64,000 nt of DNA from Nemophila menziesii. Its lineage: Eukaryota > Streptophyta > Magnoliopsida > Boraginales > Hydrophyllaceae. Positions 22,790-34,429 of this stretch are shown here, piece after piece. Under the pieces are notes generated by a model, which searched no databases, was not told the origin of the DNA, and worked only from the letters and a program-made list of their open reading frames with translations. The position numbers were made by a program, and so were the translations under genes. Location of the stretch: assembly GCA_029959085.1 (NCBI GenBank), contig JARWIR010000035.1, positions 5,624,501-5,688,500 of the forward strand, given 5' to 3'. Numbering within the stretch: the stretch's first letter is position 1; every line of letters starts with the position of its first letter.

Positions 22790-23860
22790 AAAACCGAGCT
22801 TGCCCAAGCTGAAGGTCGTTTGGTGTTGATTGGCAGGATCCATACAATTTTGATTTTAAACCAATAATACATCAAGGAAGCAATGGTATTCTCTTCTCGC
22901 GATTTTTTTCAACATTTGATTGATGAATGGAAACGGGAAATATCTATCTTCGTCGCCTTGTTCAATTTTTGGAAGTCCTTGCAAACTCACCACCCCACAA
23001 TAGTTGTCAATGGTGTTTATTATTTATCATCATTGAGGATAGTAGTTATTCTTCCCTTCTTGGGAACACACTTAACCAGACTCACAATTTATAATTTGAG
23101 ATCGAAAATATGATCCTCGCGTCTAACAACTTGATCACTTATTTCCTCACAACTTCCTTCAATACTAGCATAAGTCTCATTTGACCTTCAATTTATCGTT
23201 GACTCTTGTATTCGAGAATAATCTTATGTTTGTGAATGGTTGAAGTAATACCTTTGATGTCAGAAAGATCCACCCAATCGCCTCTTCTTGTTTCAAAGCA
23301 CATGCCATATATGATCTTCTAGATAACTTGTCAATTTACCCGAAACAATAATACCTAACGTATTATTAGAACCTAAATAAGAATACCTCTAACGTGACGA
23401 AAGTGGTAACTCCTTTAACTCGGGTGAATATTCAATGGTCTGCTTTTTCAAATGTTCAATATCATCTAAAACTCTGACTTGTTCATAATTTCTTATTGTT
23501 GGTTTTCCATTTATAAAGTTTAGAGTCGCCACAACTTTGTCTAGCTCACCATGTAACTCAGGCTTGTCAAGATTTAAGGCGGCCTACAAAATATCATCAA
23601 GATTTGTTTTATCATATACTTCTTGCGTGACATGATCGATGACATCCACATAGAAAAAATTATCCCATATGTCAGGAAACTTTATTTCCTTGAACACATT
23701 AAACTTTACCTTTTAGTTTTGAACACTCATGATCAATTCACAATCCCAAACATCTATTAAAGAGCGACCAGTAGATAAGAATGGTCGTCCCAAGGTGTTA
23801 GGGACATTATTATCTTCCTTACATTCAAGAATGAAGAAATTGTATAGAAATATAAGTCTC
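22790..23860 (-). pseudogene. Athila-type protease/RT fragment in copy B
   Basis: Nearly the same sequence as 7319-8390, in the same orientation and with the same end points. Here the frames are broken more often: the piece equivalent to the 115-residue open stretch of copy A has stops (for example near 23585 and 23715). No catalytic box is present. Confidence 0.8.
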
Positions 23861-23869
23861 AATTATTTT

Positions 23870-24730
23870 GAGTTTAATGCATAATATATGATGTAAGAAT
23901 TACACTATATAACTTATATTTGTCCAAAAGTTGTGTTATAGGTTACTATATAATGTTTGAATGAATTGCACTATTAGTCCCTATATAATTATAGATTGAA
24001 TTGCACTGTAGTCCCTATATTGCCCAAATTTTGTATCAAGTCCTTTATATAATTTTAGATGGAATTTCATTACAGTTCACTTATATATTTGAGGAAATTG
24101 CACCATAGGTCCCTATATTTTTTTAGCAAATTGAACAATATTCCCTATATTTTTGTTAAGTGATTTACACTATAGTCCTTATATTGTCCAAAAATTTCAC
24201 TATATGCCCCTATATAATTTTTGATCGAATTGCGCTATTGTTCCCATATATTTGAGAAAATTGCTCTATAGGTCCATATGTATTTGTTGATCTATTGTCA
24301 CTATAGTACCCATATTGCCAAAAAGTTGCAACGTAGGGCCCTATATAATTTTTTATCGAATTTCTCTACAATCCCCTACATATTTGAGAGAATTGCACTA
24401 TAGGTCCCTATATATGTGTAGATCCCTATATTATCAAATCATTTCACCAGAGGTCCCTATATTATCCAAGAATTTCACCATATGTTCCTATATTATATAT
24501 TTGTTCACTTTAGGTCCTTAAAATATATATAAATGACACTTTAAGGCCTAGTATAATTGAACTTAAGGTCCCTAAACTATTTATAAATGAAAATTTAGCA
24601 CCTAGTATAAATTCACTTTAGGTCCATGAACTATATGTAAATGACACTCTATATATTGTCAAATTGCACATTAGGTCCCTAAATTAAATATAAATTAAAC
24701 TTTATAACCTAGTATATGTATATCTTCCTA
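23870..24730. repeat. GTCCCTATAT / TTGCACTATAG array (copy B)
   Basis: Collinear with 8400-9240 of copy A, with point differences and a few inserted or missing units (for example the extra TAGTCCTTATATTG unit at about 24173). No ORF is supported. Confidence 0.7.
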
Positions 24731-24809
24731 TTTAAAACTATTCTCCCCATACAATGTATAGTTTAATCCCAAGTCTTCAAATGTCAGAAACACCTGGACT
24801 CCCACCAAG

Positions 24810-25990
24810 GTAACCAATAGATGAACACTTATAAAGAGGTTTGTGATAAATCTTCCAAATTTTAGACTAGGAACTTGTAGGAATTTTTTGGAGCATGTTC
24901 CTTACCAATGTGATAAGGGAGGATACAAACTTGAAGTTCAGTACTTTTTGTTCCATGACAGTGAAACAATATATGGTCCGCGAATGCAATCCAGGCATTT
25001 ACAAAAGTCTAGGTATCAAGTATTTTAATAATGTAGAATTTGTATGTAGTAGGTAGGCTATCACGGAGAGTTTGTTGATTATTGTATGAGATATCTTCTC
25101 GCTAATTGTCATGGATATACAGATTAATTAGTAGTAGATAGGATCATTGTATTACATAATTGTTCAAATTTATAAAGATTCTTAACTCATTTTTATGTAA
25201 TAATTGTTTTAACCTGTATTTTAATTTAATCTAAATGAATATTTTGTTTATATTTTTTAAAAAATCCTTTATTTATTCATTTACAAATGGCAGACGTTGT
25301 TTCATAGTGTCATGAGGAGGGGTGGGGGTGGTAATGAACACGATCCCTCTCGCAGATCCCGTATTCCAATTATTGGTTGCGATGCCTCATGTATATTAAA
25401 TATGTATTTTGTTATGGTAGTATATTTGTTTAAATGACATAATTTTAATACATGCAAATCTAGGAAAAGCTAAGGGTGCTACCCTCTATTCGCCACAAAA
25501 GGCCAAGGATAAATACGGGGTGACTCATACCAATTAAGTTTTGCATCCTAGACATGACATGGAATCCCATCACAATGATGTGAAAGTATGTTAGCAAGGT
25601 GATTGGCTTATTGATAGGAGAGTGTGTGCCTTCATATTACAAGTCATGGAGAAAAGTTCCTGACCACTTTGTGATACGAGTCCAGAATCAGTTATGTGTA
25701 CTAATCCATTTGCATAAGATTTGTAATTATTTTGCAGTATCGTATATAGGTCTAAAAAATACAATTCGTATAATATGGATGCACGATTACTATAATTAAA
25801 TGCATAGCAACGTAGTACTGATTTGTCGAATATATTACACCGCTTGTCGGGGATTTCATCTACTCGGTATAGGACTACAAACACAATATAAAAAAGAAGT
25901 ACTACCTCCACGACATTAAACCGAATGATATGACCGACGTGGATTGGGCCAAATCTTTCAATTTTTGGTACTACGAGGATGTCCATGTAT
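24810..25990 (+). pseudogene. Unrecognised module and En/Spm-like fragment, copy B
   Basis: The 61-codon open stretch at 24843-25028 (GGYKLEVQYFLFHDSET) and, about 0.55 kb on, GECVPSYYKSWRKVPDH at about 25620-25670 repeat the arrangement of copy A (9340-10530). The En/Spm-like string is in an open frame of 66 codons (25599-25799). Later strings carry frame changes relative to A. The 155-residue ORF on the opposite strand (25591-26058) is antisense and is not supported as a gene. Confidence 0.4.
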
Positions 25991-25994
25991 ATTT

Positions 25995-28580
25995 TTTTTT
26001 GTATTTGAAAATTTAGTTTGTGTAAATATGTAACGATAATGTAAATATACATAGCCAAGATGAGGAAAACAAGACAAGTAGGGTGATGTAGGGTCCCCTA
26101 GTGGACACTTTTTGTCATTTACTCTCATAGGTAGGAAATGCTACTTAAGGTATAGGTTTATTTTTTATCGTTTTAAATCCTACAGAGTTATGTAATTAAC
26201 TGTTGCATGAAACATGATGGAGGCTATGAACATGAGGCTATTCAAGAATCCATTGGGAAGCCTTATTTCCTCCTATATCTCATTTTTTTGGGATGTAGGA
26301 TATGATATCTAGTCTAACTGGTGGAGGGTTTGATGTATTTTGAGAATATGATGTATGTTTATAATAAACTAGTTCAATTTGTGATGATAATATTAAACTT
26401 GATCAATGAATATGTGTTTATCTCGTGTAACAGGTTTAAATGAAACTTACGTACGCTCTCGACCCATGCATGTTGGGTCATCTGGATCTTCATCTTCCAA
26501 CTCTGCATGACTGCATCTACCAAATTTTCACGGTAGGATCACATTGAATCCGTGATCAATGTGGTTGAAAAAGTGATGTGCAAGGGATCATAGAGTTGGA
26601 TTGTGAAACCTCGTAAAACATTAATCTATTTTTTCTTGATAGAATATTTTTGTTAATGAAACATAATATTCAAAGAATAGAATTCGAAATATAAGTAAAA
26701 TAATTAGATATAATTATATACGCATAAATATGTATCAAAATAATCGAGTGTAGATAAATAAGTTAATATCTAACAGACTAAATATCTTAGTGGGACCAAC
26801 TCAAACAATTTGTTTCATTATGAACCAATGCCTAAGTATTATGCATAACTAATATACAAGTTTGTTCTAAAATCTAAAATCTAAAGGATAAATAATATTT
26901 TATATTAATATAATTCAAACAACACATTTTCTTATAGACTCAAGTAAGCCTTCTAAATAACGTCCTCTTTAACTTTCACTCTTGAAATGATCAGATCATT
27001 ATTGTTTTCTAAAAATGGCACGATTCCACCTTAATAATTCATTGCCACTTATATTTAGCGTATATCATCTTTACCTCTATCTTTTCTATGTGATGCTCTT
27101 AAATAATCTTTAATGTGAAACCTAACACTTACAACACGTAAACCTTACATTTACAAATAATTTTTCATGACTAATATATATACATCATGCAAGAATAATA
27201 AAAACATAATTATCAATCCATATCCTTTATAAAAACTGTTCAATTTCCCAAGTTAATCATTTTTCAATAAAAAGTTAATCAAATATTTTTACGTATATTT
27301 GTTATAATCAAGCCAACCACTACACAAGTAAAACCTTATTTAAACAAATAGCGGATCACAACCAAATAAAAGAAAATATAGATATCCTGGTAAGTAAGGT
27401 GATCTCTTCCTAAAATATGCGCAAAAAATCTCGTATTCAGGTTAGAGATTTAAATAACGTCTAATATGGAGATTATTAACCATGTTTTTAATTATATAAT
27501 ATTGTATTTAATTTAATTTTTTACCTTTTGTGATATTAATAATTTGAATTATATTATCTCGTTATTATTAGATTTGTTGTATATCTAGGATATCACGACC
27601 TATTTCGTCTAAGCGTAAGAATGGATAGGATTATCAGATTGTGGAAAATGGGTAGATAGCATTAAAAAATAAACAAAATTAATTTAATGATTTGGTTAGT
27701 GGTTGTTATTGAACCAACCCCAAAATAAATCTCGAGGATGATCCCTTATTATTACTAAACACGATGGTATGTTCATAACTAATTTTTTTTCCAGAACTCT
27801 TTCCTCGCTCCTCTCTCCTTCTTCTTCACTACTCTCATATGCCACCTCCAATGTCTGATCTACTACTATAATCCGTTTAAATGCTCTTATGTTATCCATT
27901 TAACACTATTGCATAGTCTCCATGTTCAATTTACTAAATCTCCATGGAGTAAAGCCTCCTCGAATAGGCAAATAATATAGCTCGATCTACTCCATGTTTG
28001 AAGCTCTAGATCCGGCGACTTGTGCATGCACTGCGAACGAAAGGAGCTTTATTTCAAAGCTTCAAATCCGGTGACCTAAGTCTGCTCTACGAATAGAGAG
28101 CTTCTTCTCAGGCGAGCTCCAACAGATCCAATGACTTCTTCTCAGGTAAGCTCCAGCGAACCACCTCTGCTCTCTAACATAACAATGGTTGAGCTCCAGT
28201 TCCCTATAAGTCTATGCACCGGCAAAGCAAAAAAATTGCTCATGCGAGATGACCTGACCATTGTGCTCCAGCAGCTCCAACGAGCTCCAGAGAGGCTATC
28301 ACCCTTCCATCAACTTAAGACGAGCACCCAGTTCTTCTTTACTGAGTTTTTTTGCAATATTTGTTTTCTTATTATTTTTCAAATATTAGCTAACAAGTAG
28401 GTGGGGAGCACCCAGTTCTTTACTGAGTATGTTTTCACAAGTTTGATTTTCTTTTTTTGTTTCCTTTTAATTTTGTAGTGTAGGATTTGTAAGTATTCAA
28501 ATGTAATAAATTTATTAATAAAAATAGGTTATAGATTTTTTCCTTATTTTTTTTTAATTTTATTTTTTCCAAGTCTACTT
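25995..28580. other. AT-rich interior of copy B, including the GAGCTCCA segment
   Basis: Collinear with 10540-13090 of copy A. The GC-richer GAGCTCCA segment is at about 27930-28330. No coding region is supported. Confidence 0.55.
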
Positions 28581-28589
28581 AGCAGTTTT

Positions 28590-28880
28590 ACACATAGTAC
28601 TCAGTGTTTCTTGACCATACTCAAGGAATTCACTGAGCATACTCAGTGTTTTCCCCTGATACTCGGTAAAATTCACTAATATTCAAATTATTTTTTCCCA
28701 ATACTTAATGACTTTTCCACCATACATAATGAATTATTCTGAGTACTTAGTAAAATATTAGAGAAGTAAGTAAATCTTTGGAGCACTCAGTAAATTTTCT
28801 GAGTACTCGGTAATATTTTTGAGCATGCAGTAAAATATCTGAACACATAGTACTCTTTATGAGCACTCAATAAAATCTCC
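28590..28880. repeat. ACTCAGTAAA-type array (copy B)
   Basis: Same short motifs and order as 13100-13425 in copy A, with scattered substitutions. It ends in the shared CATTGGCGGTGGTCG(A/G)AGTT stretch. Confidence 0.65.
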
Positions 28881-29529
28881 GGTTGCATTGGCGGTGGTCG
28901 AAGTTGGTATGTATTGATACTCAGCGAGTTGATACTCTTGTCTCACTAATTTGGTTAAATGGCACTTATTTTTTATCTTTATGTGTTTTTGTTTTATTTG
29001 AGGTTATTTTTGTATTTTATCACCTACAAAGATGGGTGGTGGACTTATTAGGGCTTATTTGTGAAATGCCTAATTTCAGGCGCTTTAAAATACAATTAAA
29101 TTATTTAGAGTGCAATCATAATTTTTGGGGATTTAACAGACTAATTAAAGTTTTAGGGGTTTAAAAGTGAAAAAATAATAGCTAAGGGCTTAGTTGAGAG
29201 ATTAATATAAAAGTACTAAGTCTAGGACTTAATAGTGCAATTCATATACAATTCAACATGAAAGTTCATTATAGGTTTGAACCTGCAGGTTTTGCTAAAT
29301 CTAAGGTCTAGATCTAAACGGTCTAAACGGGTCAAGTAGATCATTTGCTTTCCCTACACAAAACCTTTTTCATTTTTCTTTTAAAATAATATTTTGAGTT
29401 ATTCTTTTATAATTAGTGTCATTATATAATAATTTTTTCATATATATATAAAAGACTGAATATATCTTTTTTTGGATAAAAAACAATAACCTTACGTCTT
29501 TCTATCAACCAACTCCCATCTTTTTGAAA

Positions 29530-30430
29530 AACCCGGTCAAATCCAAAAGGGGATCTCCTTTAAACGTGGCTCCGTTTCTAGTGTGTTTCGCAAGACTGCA
29601 AGACTGTTCATCCTTCGCTGTAAATGCCGGAATGATAACCATCCTACTTCTTCCGCTCTCTGCCTAATCTGGCGGAGGATCGATTGAATAGTCACTCTTG
29701 CCGCTAACACCTGCCTAATACCTTGTATTAACTCAAGGTTATCAGAAAAATGGTCTTCGTGTTCTCTTCGTGTTCCTTGCACATTTGCATTGCTTCCTGC
29801 TAAAACTTCTCCCTCCAGGATTGTGTTACATCTAACCGTTTTGTAATTGTCTCATGTTTCACCTTCGACTGATGGTTAATATTTCTATCCATGTTGGTTC
29901 ATATTAAGTATTGAAAGATGCATCGCATATGTAAGTCAAATCGTCTGTGATTTGTGTAGCAATGTTGTGAGGATGTTGTTGAGAAGCGATAGTGGTTGTT
30001 TGCTGATCTTGTTTTGCTCAATCATTTTTGTGTAGTTCACCCATGAGCTTATTAGTAATCTGGATGATATGATCGATATCGATGCGTGTAATTTCGTGAA
30101 GGGCTTTCCTCTTTGCGATATTCCACAGAAAGATAAATAAATCGTTCGCTACATTTTTCCTATCCCATCCTCCGTTATTATACGTTTCTATCACTCCTAG
30201 CGTCCATTCTCCTAAGTTTTGAATATCCTCTTGTTGTATATAAATTTGTAACGTCGATGCCGCCCAAATCGATTTGTTGATTGTACACTATAGCAGAAGG
30301 TGTTCGGTTGTTTCTTTATATGTTTGGCACAATGTACAGATTGGTGAATCGGTGCATTTCGGTCATATAGATTTTCAGCTGATGGGATTGCATTGTTACA
30401 TGCTTTTCAGTCAAAAATTCGGATCTTTTT
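29530..30430 (-). pseudogene. LINE ORF2 C-terminal remnant (zf-RVT and RNase H), copy D1
   Basis: On the minus strand, from right to left: a zf-RVT-type zinc-binding string CTDSPICTLCQTYKETTEHL (about 30345-30280), then RNase H (RVT_3 type) strings CDASF (about 29925), SDNLELIQG (about 29750) and NSLA near 29630. These correspond to the catalytic Asp positions of the RNase H found at the C-terminus of plant L1-type LINE ORF2 and related proteins. The open frame 29782-29537 covers only the middle. Stops and frame changes separate the rest. The reverse transcriptase domain itself is absent. D2 holds a parallel copy (59890-60860). Confidence 0.75.
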
Positions 30431-30459
30431 TGGGATATTAGCGTCCCAGATAGTTTTTT

Positions 30460-30710
30460 CAAAGGGTGCTTTTCAGAAAAAACCCTTTTGAACTTCTAGA
30501 TGTACTTTCAAGTGCTTTTCAGAATAAACACTTCCAAACGGATACTTAGACTATGAAAAACTTTTTTTGGAGAAACACCAAATTGATGCTTTAAAAAAAA
30601 CACCTATAGTCATTCTAGATTTCAAAATTATTTTTAATTATTTTTCTAAATTTAATATTTTATTCTAAAAACGTTCTTCACTCTAAAGTAAACACTTTCA
30701 AACGGGCCTT
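30460..30710. other. Possible degraded MITE-like stretch in D1
   Basis: GTGCTTTTCAGAAAAAACCC at the left and CACTTTCAAACGGGCCTT at the right resemble the 'gcttttcagaaa ... caaacgggcc' ends seen in some plant non-autonomous hAT-like elements. No clean terminal inverted repeat or target duplication is visible. D2 shows the same stretch with an internal 117-bp tandem duplication. Confidence 0.25.
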
Positions 30711-31261
30711 AAAAATTCATAGTCCATTTTAATTCATTTGGACTAAATGTCTATATTTAATCTATTTCTTTTGTGAATTTTTGGGCTCTTCAACTTTCTT
30801 TTTTTTGATATATGGGATGGGTTGCTAAGTAGAGCTGAATATTCTATATGATCAGATTGATTCTTGAGTTAATAATAATTATTTCAGAATATATCAATAC
30901 GAGATAATGTCTCGTTTAAACTTTATTTAATAAATTTATATTTATTTATTTTGGTCAAAGAAAGAGTACATATATTATACGAGTCAATACCAAGGTTTAA
31001 ATTTCCACGCTTATTTGAATCTTATTGAACTCCGTTTCCAAATTTGCTCTAAATTTTCCGAAATCTCTGTTATCCTTGCATTATTCTCCAATCGGCTCAT
31101 ACAACATAAAAGTGGAGAATTGTAAAAAAGAACTTGATCCAAACGATACCCTCCAAAATTATATGAATTCATGAACATTAGCAACTTAAAAACAATAAGT
31201 TAACACTTCATGGAGGCAATCAAAGCCGAAGCACCTTTAAATTTGCTTTAATATTTTTGAA

Positions 31262-31737
31262 ATGGAGTTGAATATCATTGTCGGGGGGTTTGCGACAACA
31301 ACTCATACTGGAAGAAATCGATATGTTAAGCAAGGCCATGAACCTACACCGCAGAGAGGACCTAAGCACAATGATGATGTCAATTTCAATGACGATGATG
31401 CAAAGAGTATGATGTCTATGCACGATGATGAGCCGGTATTTCCTCCTATCACTAGTAATGACATTACTAAAAGAATATTAATCAATACGGGTTGTTCAGT
31501 ATATTTATCGTTTGCTTCTATAGTTGATAAGATGAAAATCTATTGACAAAACTTTTGGGGACTAACCGTAGGGTCAAAAGGGATAAAATATTAATGTTGT
31601 TCGACTCTGCTAAATGGTGGATAACTGATAAGAGTGAAAGTACCACTCAATCTGGATCCCATGATCCATGCTTGATTAATCGAGGCTTGGTGGTTGAATT
31701 CACTGTTAGAGAGGAGGAATTGGAGATGAGGCAATAA
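31262..31737 (+). pseudogene. Tat-type gypsy protease-region fragment, copy D1
   Basis: The open frame 31262-31543 reads ELNIIVGGF near its start, then FNDDDAKSM, HDDEPVFPPIT, and ITKRILINTGCSVYLSFASI. This order resembles the gag-protease junction of Tat/Ogre-type Ty3/gypsy elements: 'ISGG' motif, 'F(S/T)DxDA', 'HDD', then the active-site D-T-G-S-S. Here the catalytic Asp is Asn (INTG) and the second Ser is Cys in this copy. The reading changes frame after 31543 and ends by 31737. D2 (61786-62261) keeps NTGSS. Inactive as a protease. Confidence 0.65.
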
Positions 31738-31982
31738 AGTCTTGATAGGGATAATCCGGAATTTGAACTCAAAATTTGAGGTGGACTTAATACAAATAAC
31801 GTGAATCAAGGTACACACCAATTTATTTATGAAGATGGAAAGATTTTATCTAATCCATGGAAATTATGAACATCTGCTCAAATTTTATAAGAATTTCATC
31901 TCTAGGGAGGAAAATGGGTTTGTGAATATAATTGGGTAAAATGTCAATATAATGCCTCGTCACACTCTTTTTCCTCACTATT

Positions 31983-31999
31983 GGGGGGGGGGGGGGGGG
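31983..31999 (+). repeat. G17 homopolymer
   Basis: Seventeen consecutive G residues; the corresponding tract in D2 (62507-62520) has fourteen. It lies just after the gypsy fragment. Confidence 0.95.
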
Positions 32000-32149
32000 C
32001 TAATGACGTGAATGATGATTAAGAATGTTGTTTGCTTTATATTAGATTTGAATCTTACCATTAGTTAAAATTATTTACTACGACTATAAATTATGTTCAC
32101 CCGTAATTATGACAACCTAAATTAAATCTAAACAAGATCGATTAAACCT

Positions 32150-32640
32150 TATGAAGGTTTTCAAAGTAATAATTTCAATTGGTTAAACTCAGAGAGTTAC
32201 CAATAGGTTCGTTAAAACTTATGTAGGCTATCAAAGTAGAAAATTAAGATGGTTAAGCTTAGAGAGTTACTAAGTAACTCGATTAAACATAACAAACAAA
32301 GTGAAAACATGAGTTGGTTAAACTCAAAGATTTACCAACAAGCTCGATTAAACCCTAAATGTTATCGAAGCAAAAAACCTAAGTTAGTTCAACTTAGAGA
32401 GTTACCAACAAGCTCGATTAAACCTTATTAAGTCTATAAAAGAAAATAAAAACTAAGTTGGTTCGGCTTAGATAGTTACCAACAAGTTCGATTTAACCTT
32501 ACAAAGTTTATCAAATAAAAAACCTAAGGTTGTTATACTTGGAAAGTTACTAGCAAGCTCGACTAAACCCTATGCAAGGTTATCAAAATTGAAACCTCAT
32601 TTGGTCAAACTCATATAACAACATGATGGATCAATTATTT
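32150..32640. repeat. ~70-bp tandem array in D1
   Basis: About six to seven units, tracked by the motif GAGTTACCAACAAGCTCG and its variants. GTTAC positions 32196, 32266, 32331 (as TTTAC), 32401, 32475 and 32546 give periods of 70, 65, 70, 74 and 71 bp. Each unit also has TCGATTAAACC and a TTATCAAA-type tail. The order is preserved in D2 (62690-63130). Tandem arrays of this kind occur in the 3' untranslated part of Tat-type retrotransposons, which fits the protease fragment just upstream. Confidence 0.8.
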
Positions 32641-33615
32641 AAGTAAGATTCCCAAAAGTCAAAATTTAAGATTGGAAAAATTATGTTACCAAAAAAGTTA
32701 GGTTATATCCCATCAATAATCATCAAAATTAAATTCAAACAGGTTAAAATCGAGGAGTTGTCGACATAATTGATTAAATCCATATAAGGATTCTTAAAGA
32801 AAAATATAAGTCATTTGAATCTTAGAATTATCAAGCGGATCCATTTGATATTTTATAATGAAGGTGCACAGCACCAAGCATATGATACATAAAAGGATCC
32901 ACATAGTTGGAAATCCATTGTCCCTTAGATGAGACATCTGAATATTGATTAGGTTAGATAGGTTTATACGTATATATTCGATTTATAACAAAGGTCATAA
33001 TTTCCTCTTTGTTAGACAAACATATCAAGATTAATAATCTTCACCAATAATCTAAAAACATAATGTTCATTGTATGCAAAAAGTAGTAAAGAAAACAAAT
33101 CCAGCAAATAAGTTATGAATAATGCTAGATTATATATAAGAAGTTGAAGTCTTGGGCTCATACAAAACAAAAGGGGAACACATCACCCATAAAGACTACA
33201 AAATGAAAATATAAATTAAGCCCAACAACCTAAAAGAATAGTTTTGGGGTTTTGAATGAAATATAGCTCTGTAGCTACTAGTCTAATATCTTTCTAATAG
33301 TGAAACACAGTCATGCCAAAAAGCCTAAACAAAGTAGCTGATGGTGAACATGTGTATCTAAACATGATCATGAGGAAAGTCACCTTTACTAACTTTGCAA
33401 ACAGATAAAGAGTGAAAAACCTTCATGTAAATAGTAGGGATCAATATGTTGTCCATAACTAAGGAACCAAACAAAATAGCGGTTACATTATTTTTTCATT
33501 ATTTCAGGAGCAAAAACCCCATTAGGACTCCTCAAGATGAGTATACACATGAGCTATACACTAATATCTTCCTTTGAGGTATGAAAAGCCAAAGAAGTTT
33601 CCTTTGTTATTATGC
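32641..33615. other. Non-coding right part of D1
   Basis: Collinear with 63131-64000 of D2 until about 33480; no coding region is supported. The last ~135 bp before the MITE have no counterpart inside the window because D2 runs off the right edge. Confidence 0.6.
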
Positions 33616-33617
33616 TA

Positions 33618-33871
33618 CTCCCTCTGTCCACTTATGTTTGTCCTACTTTTTGTGGCACAAGTCTTAAAAAAGACATTAACTACATACTATTTTTACTATA
33701 TTACCTTTATTCATTAAATATAAGGTAATTTATTACACCATTGTTTTTAACTAATTAACTAGGGGTGATATTGGAAACATTGGGATAAAAAAGTCTTGAT
33801 AATGTAAAAGGACAAATATTGTTGGACACCTCTTTTTAGAAATAAGGACAAATAAAAGTGGACAGGGGGAG
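33618..33871. mobile_element. Stowaway-type MITE (Tc1/mariner-derived), 254 bp
   Basis: Starts CTCCCTCTGTCCACTT and ends AAGTGGACAGGGGGAG: a 16-bp terminal inverted repeat with one mismatch, the classic Stowaway 'CTCCCTCCGT' terminus. It is flanked by TA on both sides (33616-33617 and 33872-33873), the expected mariner target duplication. The interior is AT-rich with no ORF. It would depend on a transposase encoded elsewhere. Confidence 0.95.
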
Positions 33872-33873
33872 TA

Positions 33874-34429
33874 TTAATTTATCTACCATAAATGCTCGAG
33901 TAATCAGTTGACACCTACTTTTTAAAGTAAGAAGCCAAAGGAGTATATGGAATATGAATAAAAGAAGATGAGAAGTTTGGAATAACTACAGAAAGGGGTC
34001 AAATTTGGATTTAGTTTGTTTTTTCTTGACAACATAACTAAAGAATAAAGATTGTTACTGGTTTTTCAATGAGTCCCCAAACAAGAAAAATATGCCTATG
34101 AGATATGAAACACTACTTTGTTTTGAAAAAAAAAACACTATTCCTAAATTAGGTACCCAATCTTAGCTATTTGATATTCATGTTACTATTTTTTTATCGA
34201 TTAAAATTTCACTAATCAAGACAATTTTAATGGTGTCTATTTAAAAATGTAATAGAGTTCATTTAAAGACATTAGTTTGACTTAGACACAAGATAAATCT
34301 TTAACATTTTCCATAAAACATATCCAAAATAAAACATATGTACTAGCTTTAAAATAACAAAAAGATAATTTAATAAAAAAAAAAAGACTCAGCTAAAAAT
34401 TGATCCTGTGTATGATAAAAAATTATCAA
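33874..34429. other. AT-rich sequence between the Stowaway MITE and copy C
   Basis: No coding region, no repeat shared with copy A, and no mTERF-like sequence that could be the missing 3' part of the pseudogene at 39.6-40.7 kb. Confidence 0.5.

Larger units (their letters stand above)
22377..29251 (+). mobile_element. Mosaic repeat family, copy B (right half)
   Basis: Collinear with copy A from about 6930 to 13775, including the pol fragment, both motif arrays and the En/Spm-like piece. The left boundary is the outer end of the Athila LTR; the right boundary at about 29251 is the start of repeat D1, in the middle of what in A is the TAATAGTGCAATT array. The left half of this copy (counterpart of 4239-6930) is absent. 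Small indels throughout show independent decay from A. Confidence 0.75.
29252..33615. repeat. Large dispersed repeat D, copy D1 (LINE + gypsy + tandem array mosaic)
   Basis: Begins at CAACATGAAAGTTCATTATAGG and is collinear with 59635-64000 (D2) up to about 33480, a match of about 4.2 kb with only scattered differences. Contents in order: AT-rich lead-in; minus-strand LINE RNase H and zf-RVT remnants; a short MITE-like stretch (30460-30710); a plus-strand Tat-type gypsy protease fragment; a poly-G tract; a ~70-bp tandem array; AT-rich DNA. D1 lacks the E segment that precedes D2. Its left edge cuts copy B of the mosaic. Confidence 0.8.

Noticed and set aside
25591..26058. 155-residue minus-strand ORF
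   Set aside because: Antisense to the conserved En/Spm-like fragment; the counterpart in copy A (10381-10656) is truncated and differs, and no family is recognisable.
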